Assembly (NCBI GenBank): GCA_964544395.1
Contig: CAZJAO010000006.1
Location: 1 to 35,829, forward strand
DNA: 35,829 bases
Source: JAKLIN01 sp964544395
GTDB taxonomy: Archaea; Nanobdellota; Nanobdellia; Pacearchaeales; GW2011-AR1
Direction: 5' to 3'
In this document: positions 6,505 to 14,875 of the stretch, in pieces
Numbering within the stretch: position 1 is the first letter of the stretch
How the letters are laid out: the number at the start of each line of letters is the position of its first letter
Notes under the pieces: generated by a model
What the model saw: the letters and a program-made list of their open reading frames with translations, nothing else
Databases searched by the model: none
Told to the model about the DNA's origin: nothing
Program-made: the position numbers and the translations under genes

Positions 6505-7086
6505 ATGCTATTAAAGAAAGAGATGGGAAAAGTGGAAATTGAAAAAGAGCTGGCTGGTAAAGGTGATTATGTGCAGATTGATACTATAAGGAGATTTCTG
6601 AAAGAGAATCCTTCGCCTGAATCAAAGAAGTACGTGTGCATAAGATTGGCAGAAATTTATGAAAGAAGAATGATGTTTCCCCAGGCAGCAGAGACTTATA
6701 GCAAACTGGCTGAGATGACTAACATTTATGCAGATAAAATGAGATTCCTTATCATGGAAGCAGGGAATTATATTCACGGCGGATATTTTGATATGGCAGA
6801 TTCAATAGTTAACAGGATTATTGCAGAAGTCAAACCAATGGAAAAGACAAACACTCTGAATATCATAAAAGATTTTTACAAGACTCAGGCGATGATTTTT
6901 GAGAAGGAAAAGAGAAAAGCAAAGGCGGTTGAGATTTATGAAAAGATGCTGACGTCAAAGACTCTTACTGATGCAGAGAGAAACGATGTGAACAACAAGC
7001 TGCTTAAATTATATAATGATTTGAGCTTGGTTTCAAAATATCTTGCCCTCAAAGGCAAATTAGAAGATGCTGTGGGAAAGAAATAA
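6505..7086 (+). CDS. TPR-like helical repeat protein
   Basis: 193 residues, all helical by composition. TPR-type units show at YVCIRLAEIYERRMMFPQAA (44-63), the paired helices near 75-105, and KAKAVEIYEKML (about 138-149). No signal peptide or membrane segment, so probably a cytoplasmic scaffold. A TATA box (CTTAAATAC, 6476-6484) 25 nt upstream implies a leaderless mRNA. Partner unknown. Confidence 0.7.
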   Translation: MLLKKEMGKVEIEKELAGKGDYVQIDTIRRFLKENPSPESKKYVCIRLAEIYERRMMFPQAAETYSKLAEMTNIYADKMRFLIMEAGNYIHGGYFDMADSIVNRIIAEVKPMEKTNTLNIIKDFYKTQAMIFEKEKRKAKAVEIYEKMLTSKTLTDAERNDVNNKLLKLYNDLSLVSKYLALKGKLEDAVGKK

Positions 7087-7121
7087 GAAACATCTAAATA
7101 CTTCTTGATTATCTATATTAT

Positions 7122-7328
7122 ATGAATAAAAGAGGAAAAGGTAGCTTATTTGTTATTCTTGCTATAGTTGTAATTGGATTATTAGTTTGGGGATATTTTG
7201 GAGGAGTCGAAGCCCAAAAAGTTGGAGTCACATGTGATTGGGGCATTGGAAAGACTTTTTGCTGGAAGTGGCATACAAACATTGTCGGACAAATTGCAGA
7301 AGGTATAAACAACGCCGTTGGTGGATAA
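7122..7328 (+). CDS. Small membrane-anchored protein, 68 aa
   Basis: Basic N-terminus MNKRGKG followed by one hydrophobic helix (about 8-28), then a 40-residue exposed part with two cysteines (TCDWGIGKTFCWKW) that could form a disulfide. The KRG just before the hydrophobic stretch recalls class III signal peptides, but the usual pilin motif is weak. Its own TATA box (CTAAATAC, 7093-7100) lies 25 nt upstream. No family recognised. Confidence 0.65.
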   Translation: MNKRGKGSLFVILAIVVIGLLVWGYFGGVEAQKVGVTCDWGIGKTFCWKWHTNIVGQIAEGINNAVGG

Positions 7329-7400
7329 TATAATATTGTCTATATTTACTAACTTCTTCCAGACTTAAAAATTTATAAACTCCTTTCTCTTTTCTCAGTT

Positions 7401-8165
7401 ATGCCTACACATAAAAGCAATGCAGTTGCAATTACTTCTATCGTTGTTGGAGCTATAATTTTCTTAACAATTCTAACCTTGCTTGTTTTCGTTCCTATGT
7501 TCTCATCAACAACAAACACGATGACTGTTCAAGGAATGTCTACGATTAAGGTAACGCCGGACCTGGTTGCCGTATTCTTCAACATACAGACAAATGGAAC
7601 AACAAGTTCAGACGCAAACACAGCAAACACAGCAATATACAATCAGCTGAAAACTTCCTTAATTTCTCTGGGTTTCACAGACAGTCAGATAGGAACAGAT
7701 AGCTATAGCATCTATCCAAATATCATTTATGATACAACTGGAAAGTCAACAAACAGCGGATTTATTGCTATGCATTCAGTAAAACTTGAATTTGCTGCAA
7801 ATGATACAACAAAGCTAAGTTCTGTGATTGACGCAGGAACAAATGCAGGTGCAGGAGTCTCAACAATTAATTTTGAATTGAGCCAGGCTCTTCAGAATCA
7901 ATACAAAGCTCAGGCTTTGCAAGTTGCTTCACAAGATGCAAAGACAAAGGCAGATGCTGTTGCAGCAGGTTTCGGAAAGGCAACAGGCGCTTTGGTTTCA
8001 GTGTCTGTGGATAACTTCAACTATTATCCATGGCCAATATATGCCTCATCCGGAGTTGCCGCACCATCAGTAGCAAATGCAGGCGCAAAAGCCGCCACAA
8101 TGAATCTCGCTCCAACATCACAAGATGTAACAGCAAGTGTCAGTGCAACATACAAGTTAGCTTAG
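7401..8165 (+). CDS. SIMPL-domain (DUF541) membrane-anchored protein
   Basis: 254 residues with one N-terminal transmembrane helix (about 11-33) and an extracytoplasmic SIMPL domain. The domain begins MTVQGMSTIKVTPDLVAVFF, the usual SIMPL opening (V-x-G-x-G-x4-PD). A helical part includes ALQVASQDAKTKADAVAAGFGK, also conserved in the family. A TATA box (AATTTATAAAC, 7369-7379) is 27 nt upstream. The precise cellular role of the family is not established. Confidence 0.85.
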   Translation: MPTHKSNAVAITSIVVGAIIFLTILTLLVFVPMFSSTTNTMTVQGMSTIKVTPDLVAVFFNIQTNGTTSSDANTANTAIYNQLKTSLISLGFTDSQIGTDSYSIYPNIIYDTTGKSTNSGFIAMHSVKLEFAANDTTKLSSVIDAGTNAGAGVSTINFELSQALQNQYKAQALQVASQDAKTKADAVAAGFGKATGALVSVSVDNFNYYPWPIYASSGVAAPSVANAGAKAATMNLAPTSQDVTASVSATYKLA

Positions 8166-8169
8166 AAAT

Positions 8170-8658
8170 ATGATTCTTATTATAAATATCTGCAAAGAAA
8201 AACTGCATGAATCTGAATTTGTAAAGCCAATTGAAGATATAGTCAAGAAAATTGATAAAGTTAAAATTGTCAATTGTCAAAATTTAACAATTAAAGAGGT
8301 CAATAATGCGGATAAGATAATCATTGCAGGTACATCTCTAAAAGATAATGATTTTCTCATGCATCTTGACAAATTCTCGTGGATAAAAAACACAAACAAG
8401 AAAATTTTAGGAATCTGCGGAGGAGCACACATCATAGGTTTAGTTCTTGGATATAAGTTAAAGAAGAAAAAAGAAATCGGCTTGAAAGACCTTGGTCTTA
8501 AGAAAGAATTTTTAGGAATGAAGGGAAAGATGCAAGTCTATCATCTTCACCAATTTTATGTTTTGCCAGAAGTCTACAACAAAGGAAATATTTATACGAC
8601 ATTATTTCACCCAGAAGTAAGAAACAAGAATTTGATTGAGAATTTTGTAAAATTATAA
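8170..8658 (+). CDS. Class I glutamine amidotransferase-like protein
   Basis: 162 residues with a full catalytic triad by position: nucleophile Cys83 in GICGGAH and His147/Glu149 in LFHPEV. The fold and short length resemble the separate GuaA amidotransferase subunit of archaea (about 190 residues), but the usual GICxGxQ is GICGGAH and no synthetase subunit is nearby, so the acceptor pathway is open. Start is 4 nt after the SIMPL gene stop, so probably co-transcribed. The stop TAA abuts the opposing stop exactly. Confidence 0.75.
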   Translation: MILIINICKEKLHESEFVKPIEDIVKKIDKVKIVNCQNLTIKEVNNADKIIIAGTSLKDNDFLMHLDKFSWIKNTNKKILGICGGAHIIGLVLGYKLKKKKEIGLKDLGLKKEFLGMKGKMQVYHLHQFYVLPEVYNKGNIYTTLFHPEVRNKNLIENFVKL

Positions 8659-8820
8659 TTATTTCTTTTTCTTCTTTTTGCCTATCTTTTTTTCTTCCTT
8701 CTCAAGAGCTCTGTTTATCGAGTTTCCCAAATTGTAAAGAGCATATTTGAATTCTTCTCCAATATCTCTCCAGTCTACTTTTTTTCTGACCTCTTTTTTC
8801 TTTTCTTCACTCTTTTTCAT
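8659..8820 (-). CDS. Small Lys-rich protein, 53 aa
   Basis: Reads MKKSEEKKKEVRKK, then an amphipathic helix around DWRDIGEEFKYALYNLGNSI, and ends in six lysines. It fills the space between the amidotransferase and hisS, on the hisS strand. Its stop directly abuts the stop of the opposing gene. The ordered middle suggests a real protein rather than a random Lys-rich frame. Function unknown; it may bind nucleic acid through its basic tail. Confidence 0.55.
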   Translation of the reverse strand: MKKSEEKKKEVRKKVDWRDIGEEFKYALYNLGNSINRALEKEEKKIGKKKKKK

Positions 8821-8852
8821 GTATAGATATGATTAATTTATTTATAAAATTA

Positions 8853-10004
8853 TCACAATTTAATTTCGGATTCTTTTCCGCTTTTCATGTCCTTGACTTT
8901 TGCTTTTCCAGATTGGGTCTCTTTCTCTCCAATGAAAATAACTTTGCTTATCTTGTAAGAGTTTGCATATTCAAGTGCCTTTGTTGGCTTTCCATAATAA
9001 ATTGAAACTTCCTTATTTTCATTTCTTAATTTCTGTGCAAGCTTAATTGCTTTCTTGTCTTCTCCAAGTGAAACAACAAGATATTCTTCTTTCTCTGATT
9101 TAAGACTAGCAACAGTCCCTAGTCTTTCCAAACCAAAAGAAATTCCTGTGCATTGAACATCATTGAATTTGTAGCTTCCACCCGCAACTACTGTTTCTTT
9201 GATTCCCTGTGCTTTTACCTCAAACACATTTCCGTTATAATAACTAAGTCCTCTAATTATCGTGGGGGAAAACTTAACCTCCAGTCCGTAAATTCTGCAA
9301 TAGTCAATCAAACTCACTATTTCCTTGTAGCTTTCAAATTTATTGAAATAATCTTCCCCTTGATTTAATGAATCCATCAGCTTTTCAGCTTTGAATTTTT
9401 TCAAATTTGTTCTTAATTCTTTTTCAGTAATCTTGTCAAATTTGTCTATTTCTCTTAATACTTGCTCTTTGTTCTTTCCAATTTTCAAGTCGTCAAGAAT
9501 TTCATTAAGCAATTTTCTATTATTTATTAAAATGAGGGGTTTAATTCCTAATTCTTTCAAGATATCACTTGTAAGGCTTAAAATCTCCGCTTCATCTCTC
9601 CCTTGAATGTCAGAAAGCCCCACAATATCTGCGTCGCATTGAGTGAATTGCCTTAATCTGTTTGTTGAAGCAGGTTCATCTCTGAAAACATTTCCGATTT
9701 CAAATCTCTTGTAAGGAAGTTTCTTTCCTTTCATTAATCTCTTTAATTGGAATGTAAATTCATATCTCAAAGCAAGGTTCCTTTTTCCCTTGTCTTTCAA
9801 TTTGAAAATATCAGAGATAACTTCGTCCTTATCTTCATTCTTGTCTCCGCCTTTTACGAAATCTTCATATTCAATTACCGGAGTCTCCGCTGACTCGAAG
9901 CCATATTTCTCAAAATTTTTCACGATTATCTTTTTTATTTCAGATAATTTTTCGGCTTCTTCTCCTGTGAAATCCCTGAATCCCTTAACTAATTCATCTG
10001 TCAT
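8853..10004 (-). CDS. hisS: Histidyl-tRNA synthetase
   Basis: Class II synthetase charging tRNA-His. Motif 2 reads FRDEPASTNRLRQFTQCDADIVG, the histidine-specific loop is RGLSYYNGNVFEV (usually RGLDYYTGTVFE), and motif 3 is GISFGLERLG. A C-terminal anticodon-binding domain (about 300-383) is present. 383 residues is on the short side for the family. The ATG overlaps the stop of the upstream GNAT gene (ATGA), and tRNA-His lies just upstream of that gene on the same strand. Confidence 0.95.
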   Translation of the reverse strand: MTDELVKGFRDFTGEEAEKLSEIKKIIVKNFEKYGFESAETPVIEYEDFVKGGDKNEDKDEVISDIFKLKDKGKRNLALRYEFTFQLKRLMKGKKLPYKRFEIGNVFRDEPASTNRLRQFTQCDADIVGLSDIQGRDEAEILSLTSDILKELGIKPLILINNRKLLNEILDDLKIGKNKEQVLREIDKFDKITEKELRTNLKKFKAEKLMDSLNQGEDYFNKFESYKEIVSLIDYCRIYGLEVKFSPTIIRGLSYYNGNVFEVKAQGIKETVVAGGSYKFNDVQCTGISFGLERLGTVASLKSEKEEYLVVSLGEDKKAIKLAQKLRNENKEVSIYYGKPTKALEYANSYKISKVIFIGEKETQSGKAKVKDMKSGKESEIKL

Positions 10005-10429
10005 AATTTTTTTTCCATATCTATATATCCATTCTCTTTATATTTCAATTTTTTATACATATTAAATGCTTTTGCCTTCTTGTGAACACGAAGGTCAATA
10101 ACTTTTGCCTTTGCTTTCCGCAAATCATCTTCTGCTTTTTTCATAAGCATCTTTCCGATTCCCCTGCCCCGATATTCTTTCAGCATCCCAAAATCATCTA
10201 TGTAACCCCATTTACCATCGAACCATTCATAAGTTGAGAAAGCAATAAAGCCTGCAACTTTTTTTTCGACTTCAGCAACATAAATCTTCCCGTCTTCCAA
10301 TTCATCACGAACTCTTCCAAGAGCCGTTTTTTTACTCCACCTCTCATGATATGGCGCTTCAGAATATACACGTCTGTAAATTTCAGCAATATCTCTTACA
10401 TCTTTAGAATGCGCTTTTCGTATTATCAT
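10001..10429 (-). CDS. GNAT N-acetyltransferase
   Basis: 142 residues, single GNAT domain. The acetyl-CoA loop YRGRGIGKMLM matches R/Q-x-x-G-x-G/A, preceded by the strand IDDFGML and followed by VIDLRVHKKAKAFNMYKKLKY, the standard C-terminal half. Substrate unknown (protein N-terminus or small amine). First gene of a pair with hisS (4-nt ATGA overlap). A TATA box (minus strand, 10456-10465) lies about 30 nt upstream. Confidence 0.85.
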   Translation of the reverse strand: MIIRKAHSKDVRDIAEIYRRVYSEAPYHERWSKKTALGRVRDELEDGKIYVAEVEKKVAGFIAFSTYEWFDGKWGYIDDFGMLKEYRGRGIGKMLMKKAEDDLRKAKAKVIDLRVHKKAKAFNMYKKLKYKENGYIDMEKKL

Positions 10430-10473
10430 CTCTTTTATTAATCAAGAAATAATTACTATATAAATTTTTTCAG

Positions 10474-10478
10474 AAAAA
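10474..10478 (-). terminator. T-run directly behind tRNA-His
   Basis: Five T on the minus strand one base after the C73 end of tRNA-His, just before the separate TATA box of the GNAT-hisS pair. Oligo-T tracts are the common archaeal termination signal. Confidence 0.35.
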
Positions 10479-10479
10479 G

Positions 10480-10551
10480 GGCGAAAGGAGAGAATCGGAC
10501 TCTCGTTCCACGAGCCACAGTCGTGTGTTCTGCCACTGAACTACAGTCGCC
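10480..10551 (-). tRNA. tRNA-His (GTG) with encoded G-1
   Basis: Anticodon arm CACGA-CTGTGGC-TCGTG (anticodon GTG), D stem GTTC/GAAC, T arm GAGAG-TCCGATT-CTCTC. G-1 (10551) pairs with C73 (10480), the identity element of tRNA-His. The 7-bp acceptor GCGACTG/CTTTCGC has two adjacent mismatches, C5-T68 and T6-T67, while the other five pairs are sound. Transcribed behind leader-element copy 1. Confidence 0.92.
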
Positions 10552-10553
10552 AT

Positions 10554-10596
10554 GCAACGACACCTACGGTTTCGTTCAACTTGACTTTCCCTTAAG
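10554..10596 (-). ncRNA. Repeated leader element, copy 1 (tRNA-His)
   Basis: Minus strand begins CTTAAGGGAAAGTCAAG, then TTGAACGAAACCGTAGGTG and TCGTTGC. It lies between the TATA box at 10623-10631 and the tRNA-His 5' end, 2 nt before G-1. It shares most positions with copies 2 and 3. AACGA can pair with TCGTT around the conserved GAAACC...GGTG. RNase P cleavage would release it as an RNA of about 45-50 nt. Confidence 0.65.
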
Positions 10597-10622
10597 TGTG
10601 TCATAAATTTGTGGAAGAAACA

Positions 10623-10631
10623 CTATAAAAA
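10623..10631 (-). promoter_or_regulatory. TATA box for leader copy 1 / tRNA-His
   Basis: TTTTTATAG on the minus strand, centred about 33 nt before the TAAGGG of the leader element; copies 2 and 3 have nearly the same spacing. A later AAATTTATG (about 10602-10610) is a weaker alternative. Confidence 0.5.
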
Positions 10632-10647
10632 TATTCTCATTAGTACA

Positions 10648-10887
10648 TTAGATTCGTCCTATATTAATAGTTAGTCCATTAATGGTTACCCATACAATAC
10701 TGGTTATCACAATAAGTATAACAAAACAACCCCAAATAATTGAAAATGTAGCAAGTCCCTTACCTTTTTCTTTAGTCTTCTTTATTTGATTGAGAGCCAC
10801 TATCCCAAAAATTAATCCAAGAGGAGAGAATACAAATGAAAATATAATCGAGAGTATAGCAAATAAATTAAACTTTTTTCTACTCAT
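10648..10887 (-). CDS. DUF4190-like small membrane protein
   Basis: 79 residues from the ATG at 10887. An upstream in-frame start would run into the pilin stop, so I prefer MSRKKFNLFAILS. Two transmembrane helices flank a loop with GLIFGIVALNQIKKTKEKGKGLA, the pattern of DUF4190 proteins (GxxxGxxAL-x-qI, then GxGlA). It follows the pilin gene with 2 nt between them, so one operon; any link to pili is only by position. Confidence 0.7.
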   Translation of the reverse strand: MSRKKFNLFAILSIIFSFVFSPLGLIFGIVALNQIKKTKEKGKGLATFSIIWGCFVILIVITSIVWVTINGLTINIGRI

Positions 10888-10889
10888 AA

Positions 10890-11348
10890 TTAAACTAATG
10901 AAATTGTTGTGAACTTTGTTGCGCCGCTGCAAACACTCTTAGCGCCTGAAGCATCTGTGAAATAAATAGCTGCATCAACTTCAGTTATATTTGAAACTCC
11001 CATATTCCAATTTTGAGCCTGTGCAGAACCCTGTGTTGGTATGTTTCCAATGGTGTCATTAATGCTGCTGTTTGATACTGCATTCATGAAGATAAGTCTT
11101 ACTCCACCTATAGTATCAGTTCCCAAATTTCTCTGGACTGTTACATTGCAGTTGCTACCTGATTGTGTGCAACTCGCAGAAGTTATCTGAACCCCTGAAT
11201 TCAAGCATTGTGCTCCTGAATTAACCTGCTTTGTTGAATTTGTAACAATGCCGCTGACAACAACCCAGACTATTCCAATAAGAACTATTGTCAATAGAAT
11301 TAAAATTAATGTTGCTATGATTGAAGAAATTCCTCGTTTGTTTTTCAT
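10890..11348 (-). CDS. Archaeal type IV pilin-like protein
   Basis: 152 residues. N-terminus MKNKRGISSIIATLILILLTIVLIG is the archaeal pilin pattern: short basic leader, prepilin peptidase site after KRG, then a hydrophobic assembly helix. The exported part is Ser/Thr/Asn-rich with several Cys. No peptidase or secretion ATPase is nearby. Upstream is an A/T-rich TATA region near 11383-11395 and a GAGG a few bases before the ATG, which may be a weak ribosome-binding site. Confidence 0.85.
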   Translation of the reverse strand: MKNKRGISSIIATLILILLTIVLIGIVWVVVSGIVTNSTKQVNSGAQCLNSGVQITSASCTQSGSNCNVTVQRNLGTDTIGGVRLIFMNAVSNSSINDTIGNIPTQGSAQAQNWNMGVSNITEVDAAIYFTDASGAKSVCSGATKFTTISLV

Positions 11349-11398
11349 TGTCCTCTTTTGTACTCCTTATCTAAATTCGATCTTATTTAAAAATATTT

Positions 11399-12595
11399 CT
11401 ATCTATTGAAGTTATCAAGCAAAAGGAAATATTCTTTTCTATCCATTATCTTGTCATTTTCGGACAAACCAACCTGCTCTGCGAATTTCCAGAATGCACT
11501 CGGCTTGTATCCCTGCTTTTTTAATGAAGCAATCGTCGGCAATCTTTTGTCATCCCATCCCTTATATTTTCCCTCGTCAATTTCTTGTCTCATCTTTGTC
11601 ATGGATAATTCCATGTCCTTGAAATGAATCTTGCCAAGGAATGCTGTCCATGGAAATTTCTTTCCCAAAACTTTGTAAATCATTTTCTGCCTCTCTGCAT
11701 TGTCTCTGTGATCTTTTCCCCTGATGATATGTGTCATTCCCATTTCAATATCATCGACTGTAACTGAGAGATTCATCAAAGGCCAGATGCGGTATTTATT
11801 TCCCTGCCTTGCATGTTTTGTAAGATTTATTCTTGCAAGGGGAAAGTCCCTGAAAGCAGGATTTTTATTTTTCATATCAGATTTAAAACGCAAAACAGCA
11901 TCTCCTTCTCCAAATCCTTTTTTGTCAAGCATTTTGTTCCATCTTTCCATATTATCTTTTTCAGATAATTTTCTGCATGGGCAATCTTTTTGCTGCATTA
12001 CAAATTCCTTGAACCTTTCTGAAGAGCAGGTGCAGACATAAGCAGCATTCTTTTTGATTAATGTTTCAGCATATTTGTAATAGAAATTCATTCTATCCGA
12101 TTGAATCACTACCTTTGCAATTCCATCTGAAAGCCATTTTGCTTCTTCTTCAAGCATCTTGTAAGCTTTTGGATAAATGTTTTCGGGATTAGTATCTTCT
12201 ATTCTCAAATACATCTTGCCACCATATTTATTGACATATAATAAATTAAGGCAGAAAGTAAGAGCATGTCCGATATGCATTGGTCCTGAAGGAGAAGGAG
12301 CAAATCTCATGACCACACCCCTTTCAGCATTTGGAAGTTCTTCTAGTCCTTCTCTTGCCTCTCTTTCACTAGTATATTTTTCTAGTTTTGAAAATTCTTT
12401 TTTCTGTTCATCTATTGAAAGAGAATTAACTTCGCTGATTATTTTTGAAATATCCTTGATATACTTCTTTAGGTCCTCATTTTTCAATCCTTCATGAAAT
12501 AAAGATGAAATTACAGAACCCTGAACAGCTTTTCCTTCATGAGAAATCGCATTCTTCAATGCATAGGCTCTCGCCTTTTCATCAAGGTTTTTCAT
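11399..12595 (-). CDS. gltX: Glutamyl-tRNA synthetase, C-terminally short
   Basis: Archaeal-type class I synthetase. The archaeal N-terminal helical extension (1-90) is followed by FAPSPSGPMHIGH (HIGH at 107-110), a CTC/CPC zinc knuckle (Cys188, Cys190, Cys205, Cys207) and a KMSKS-like ELSMTKM (329-335). The protein stops at residue 398, about where the C-terminal beta-barrel anticodon domain begins in archaeal GluRS (usually about 550 residues). Only 50 nt separate the stop from the pilin start, so no frameshifted remainder is hidden downstream. A TATA-like AATTTATTAAT is about 25 nt upstream. Confidence 0.92.
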   Translation of the reverse strand: MKNLDEKARAYALKNAISHEGKAVQGSVISSLFHEGLKNEDLKKYIKDISKIISEVNSLSIDEQKKEFSKLEKYTSEREAREGLEELPNAERGVVMRFAPSPSGPMHIGHALTFCLNLLYVNKYGGKMYLRIEDTNPENIYPKAYKMLEEEAKWLSDGIAKVVIQSDRMNFYYKYAETLIKKNAAYVCTCSSERFKEFVMQQKDCPCRKLSEKDNMERWNKMLDKKGFGEGDAVLRFKSDMKNKNPAFRDFPLARINLTKHARQGNKYRIWPLMNLSVTVDDIEMGMTHIIRGKDHRDNAERQKMIYKVLGKKFPWTAFLGKIHFKDMELSMTKMRQEIDEGKYKGWDDKRLPTIASLKKQGYKPSAFWKFAEQVGLSENDKIMDRKEYFLLLDNFNR

Positions 12596-12698
12596 ATAAT
12601 AAAAAATATTTGGATATTAATAAATTTTTCAGTTATAAAATAAAAGGGATTATTGCCTTTGTTTTCTTTTTGTAATCGATAAAATAAATATATTTAAA

Positions 12699-14426
12699 TT
12701 AATTAATTCCAGACTGAAGAGAATAAAGCTTGTAATATAATCCTTTCTTTTTCATCAATTCTTCATGATTTCCAACTTCAGCAATTTTTCCTTCATTTAA
12801 TACAACAATTCTGTCAGCTTTTTTTACTGTTGAGAATCTGTGTGCAATAATAAGTGTAGTTCTTCCCTTAACTAGATGATTTATTCCCTGCTGGACTTTT
12901 TCTTCTGATTCAGCGTCAAGTGCAGAAGTGGGTTCATCAAGAATAAGGATTTTTGGATTCTTCAGGAAAGCCATTGCAATTGCCAGTCTCTGTCTTTGTC
13001 CCATTGAGAGCTTCAATCCCTGTTCCCCTATAACTGAATTGTACCCTTTTGGAAATTTTGAAATGAAATCATGGGCAGATGCTGCCTTTGATGCTTCAAT
13101 GACTTCATCTGGAGTTGCATATGGTTTTGCATATTTCAGATTCTTCAAAAGACTCGTATTGAATAATTCCAAATCCTGCGGAACAATTGCAATTTGGTCC
13201 CGCAACCATCCTAAATCAAGTTTAGAAATTTCAACGCCGTCAATGTAAATGTGTCCTTCCTTGGTTTTGTAATATCCGAGAATCAATTCTGAAAGAGTGG
13301 ATTTCCCTACTCCGCTTTTTCCCACAAGTGCGACGGTTTCTCCGCTTTTGATTTTTAGGCTGATGTTATTAAGAATCTTTTTTCTTCCGGGATATTCAAA
13401 GCTTACATTTCTGAAATCAATTTCGCCCTTTAGGTTTTCAATAGTCTTGTTGCCATGTTTCATCTGCTCTGGAGCAAGCTTTCCTAATTTTACAAATCTC
13501 TTTATTGCAACAGAAGATTTCTGCAGGTTCCTATAAACACTTGCTATTGATCTGAATGGTGTAAACGCCAGATTTACATATCCAAAGAACATGATGAATT
13601 CTCCACTTGAAATAATCTTATTGCTCAGGAAGAAAATTGCAATTCCAAGAATAAGAACAAAACTTAAAGTGTAGATGAATCCCTGGATATTGGATAATCT
13701 TGTATCTTTCTTGCTGGTTCTTTCAGACATTGGAACTAATTTGCTGACAAGGGCTTTTTTGAATCTCTCCCTCTCTACACTCTCCATTGAATAATTTTTT
13801 ACAAGGAAAATATTGTAAAGTCGGTCATAAACATTGCCATATTGTTTGTCATATTCCTTGTTTTCCTTGTCCTGAATCTTCATAAGTGATTTAGTCATTC
13901 TTATTGTAATCCAAGAGTAAATAATGAAAGAAAAGATTAGTATCAATGCGAGCTGCCATTTCAGAATGAACATTACAACTACGGAAAAAATTAAAGTTAA
14001 AAATTGTGGAAGAACATTTGAGAAAATTTCTGTCGTGTGTTCAAGATTTCCTGCCCCTCTTGCTATTCTGCTTAAGATTGTTCCTCTCTTCTGCTTTTTA
14101 TGGAAAGGCACGGGCAGAGTTAAGAAATGAGAATAGGCTTCAGCTTCTGCGCTTAATGCTGCTTTCAGTCCGAGAATCCCCCCTCTTAATGAGACAAGAT
14201 TGGAGATGAAATTAGAGATGATACTAAGAACAAACCAGATAAGAATAAGGGATAATAAGAAAGTTACTGAAGTATTTGGAATAATAGCCGAATCAAAAAG
14301 TCTTCCATAAATGTAAGGTATTGCAGCCGTGATTAAGGAGCCAATGATAGATACAATTGTAATGAACCAGATTTCTTTCTTGTAATTCTTGAAGATATCA
14401 AATATAAATTTTCTTGTAGATTTCAT
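12699..14426 (-). CDS. ABC exporter, fused permease-ATPase
   Basis: 575 residues from the ATG at 14426 (a TTG one codon earlier is less likely). Six-helix permease domain (about 15-300) then an ATPase: Walker A GKSGVGKST near 369-377, Q-loop VPQDLELF, signature LSMGQRQR (LSGGQ with Met for Gly), Walker B ILILDEPTSALD and H-loop IIAHRF. It forms a half-transporter, probably a homodimer as no partner half is adjacent. Substrate cannot be told (lipid, peptide or drug). All catalytic residues look intact. A TATA box lies in the TTTATAAATT stretch just upstream. Confidence 0.92.
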   Translation of the reverse strand: MKSTRKFIFDIFKNYKKEIWFITIVSIIGSLITAAIPYIYGRLFDSAIIPNTSVTFLLSLILIWFVLSIISNFISNLVSLRGGILGLKAALSAEAEAYSHFLTLPVPFHKKQKRGTILSRIARGAGNLEHTTEIFSNVLPQFLTLIFSVVVMFILKWQLALILIFSFIIYSWITIRMTKSLMKIQDKENKEYDKQYGNVYDRLYNIFLVKNYSMESVERERFKKALVSKLVPMSERTSKKDTRLSNIQGFIYTLSFVLILGIAIFFLSNKIISSGEFIMFFGYVNLAFTPFRSIASVYRNLQKSSVAIKRFVKLGKLAPEQMKHGNKTIENLKGEIDFRNVSFEYPGRKKILNNISLKIKSGETVALVGKSGVGKSTLSELILGYYKTKEGHIYIDGVEISKLDLGWLRDQIAIVPQDLELFNTSLLKNLKYAKPYATPDEVIEASKAASAHDFISKFPKGYNSVIGEQGLKLSMGQRQRLAIAMAFLKNPKILILDEPTSALDAESEEKVQQGINHLVKGRTTLIIAHRFSTVKKADRIVVLNEGKIAEVGNHEELMKKKGLYYKLYSLQSGIN

Positions 14427-14481
14427 CAACTGCTAAGGGAAATTTAATTTATAAATCTAATTTCAGAATCCGTTTTAGAGA

Positions 14482-14856
14482 TTAATTCTCAAAACCCATC
14501 TTATTTTTTCTTTCAAGAAGTTCAACTCTTTGTGAGAGATGATAAATTTGTGTTGATAAATCTTCTAGCCTTTCAGTTAAGTCTGCAAGTCTTTTTGCAA
14601 GTTTTCTTCTCTTGTCATCTGCACTATCTTCGCTTTCGGGATAAGTTACAGGAGCAGAAGAGGCCATATCTCTCAAAAAACCAAAGCTGTTTTGTGTTTG
14701 AACAGGTTGAGTTTGAGTCTGAATCTTTTGTGGCGAGGTTTTATTTGTGTTAGTCGCTTTATTGACAAGTCCCCTGATGTTTTCCATTTTTTCTACCTGC
14801 CGAGTATATCTGTTTGTCAAATCAACAGTTTTCTCTTTTTTTCCAAATAGTCCCAT
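14482..14856 (-). CDS. Coiled-coil protein, 124 aa
   Basis: Unrecognised. Starts MGLFGKKEK, has a Gln/Thr-rich linker (about 38-55) and ends in a strong heptad coiled coil RLADLTERLEDLSTQIYHLSQRVELLERK (about 88-117). Divergent from the 493-residue gene, with separate TATA boxes 25-26 nt before each start. Could be a small adaptor or membrane-proximal scaffold. Confidence 0.7.
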   Translation of the reverse strand: MGLFGKKEKTVDLTNRYTRQVEKMENIRGLVNKATNTNKTSPQKIQTQTQPVQTQNSFGFLRDMASSAPVTYPESEDSADDKRRKLAKRLADLTERLEDLSTQIYHLSQRVELLERKNKMGFEN

Positions 14857-14875
14857 GAATATAGATATGAATAAT

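Noticed and set aside
10554..10596. Leader element as an insertion sequence or transposon end
   Set aside because: No terminal repeats, target duplications or transposase; fixed promoter spacing points to a transcribed function.
10888..10932. Upstream start for the DUF4190-like gene
   Set aside because: Would overlap the pilin coding end and add 15 unrelated residues; the ATG at 10887 fits better.
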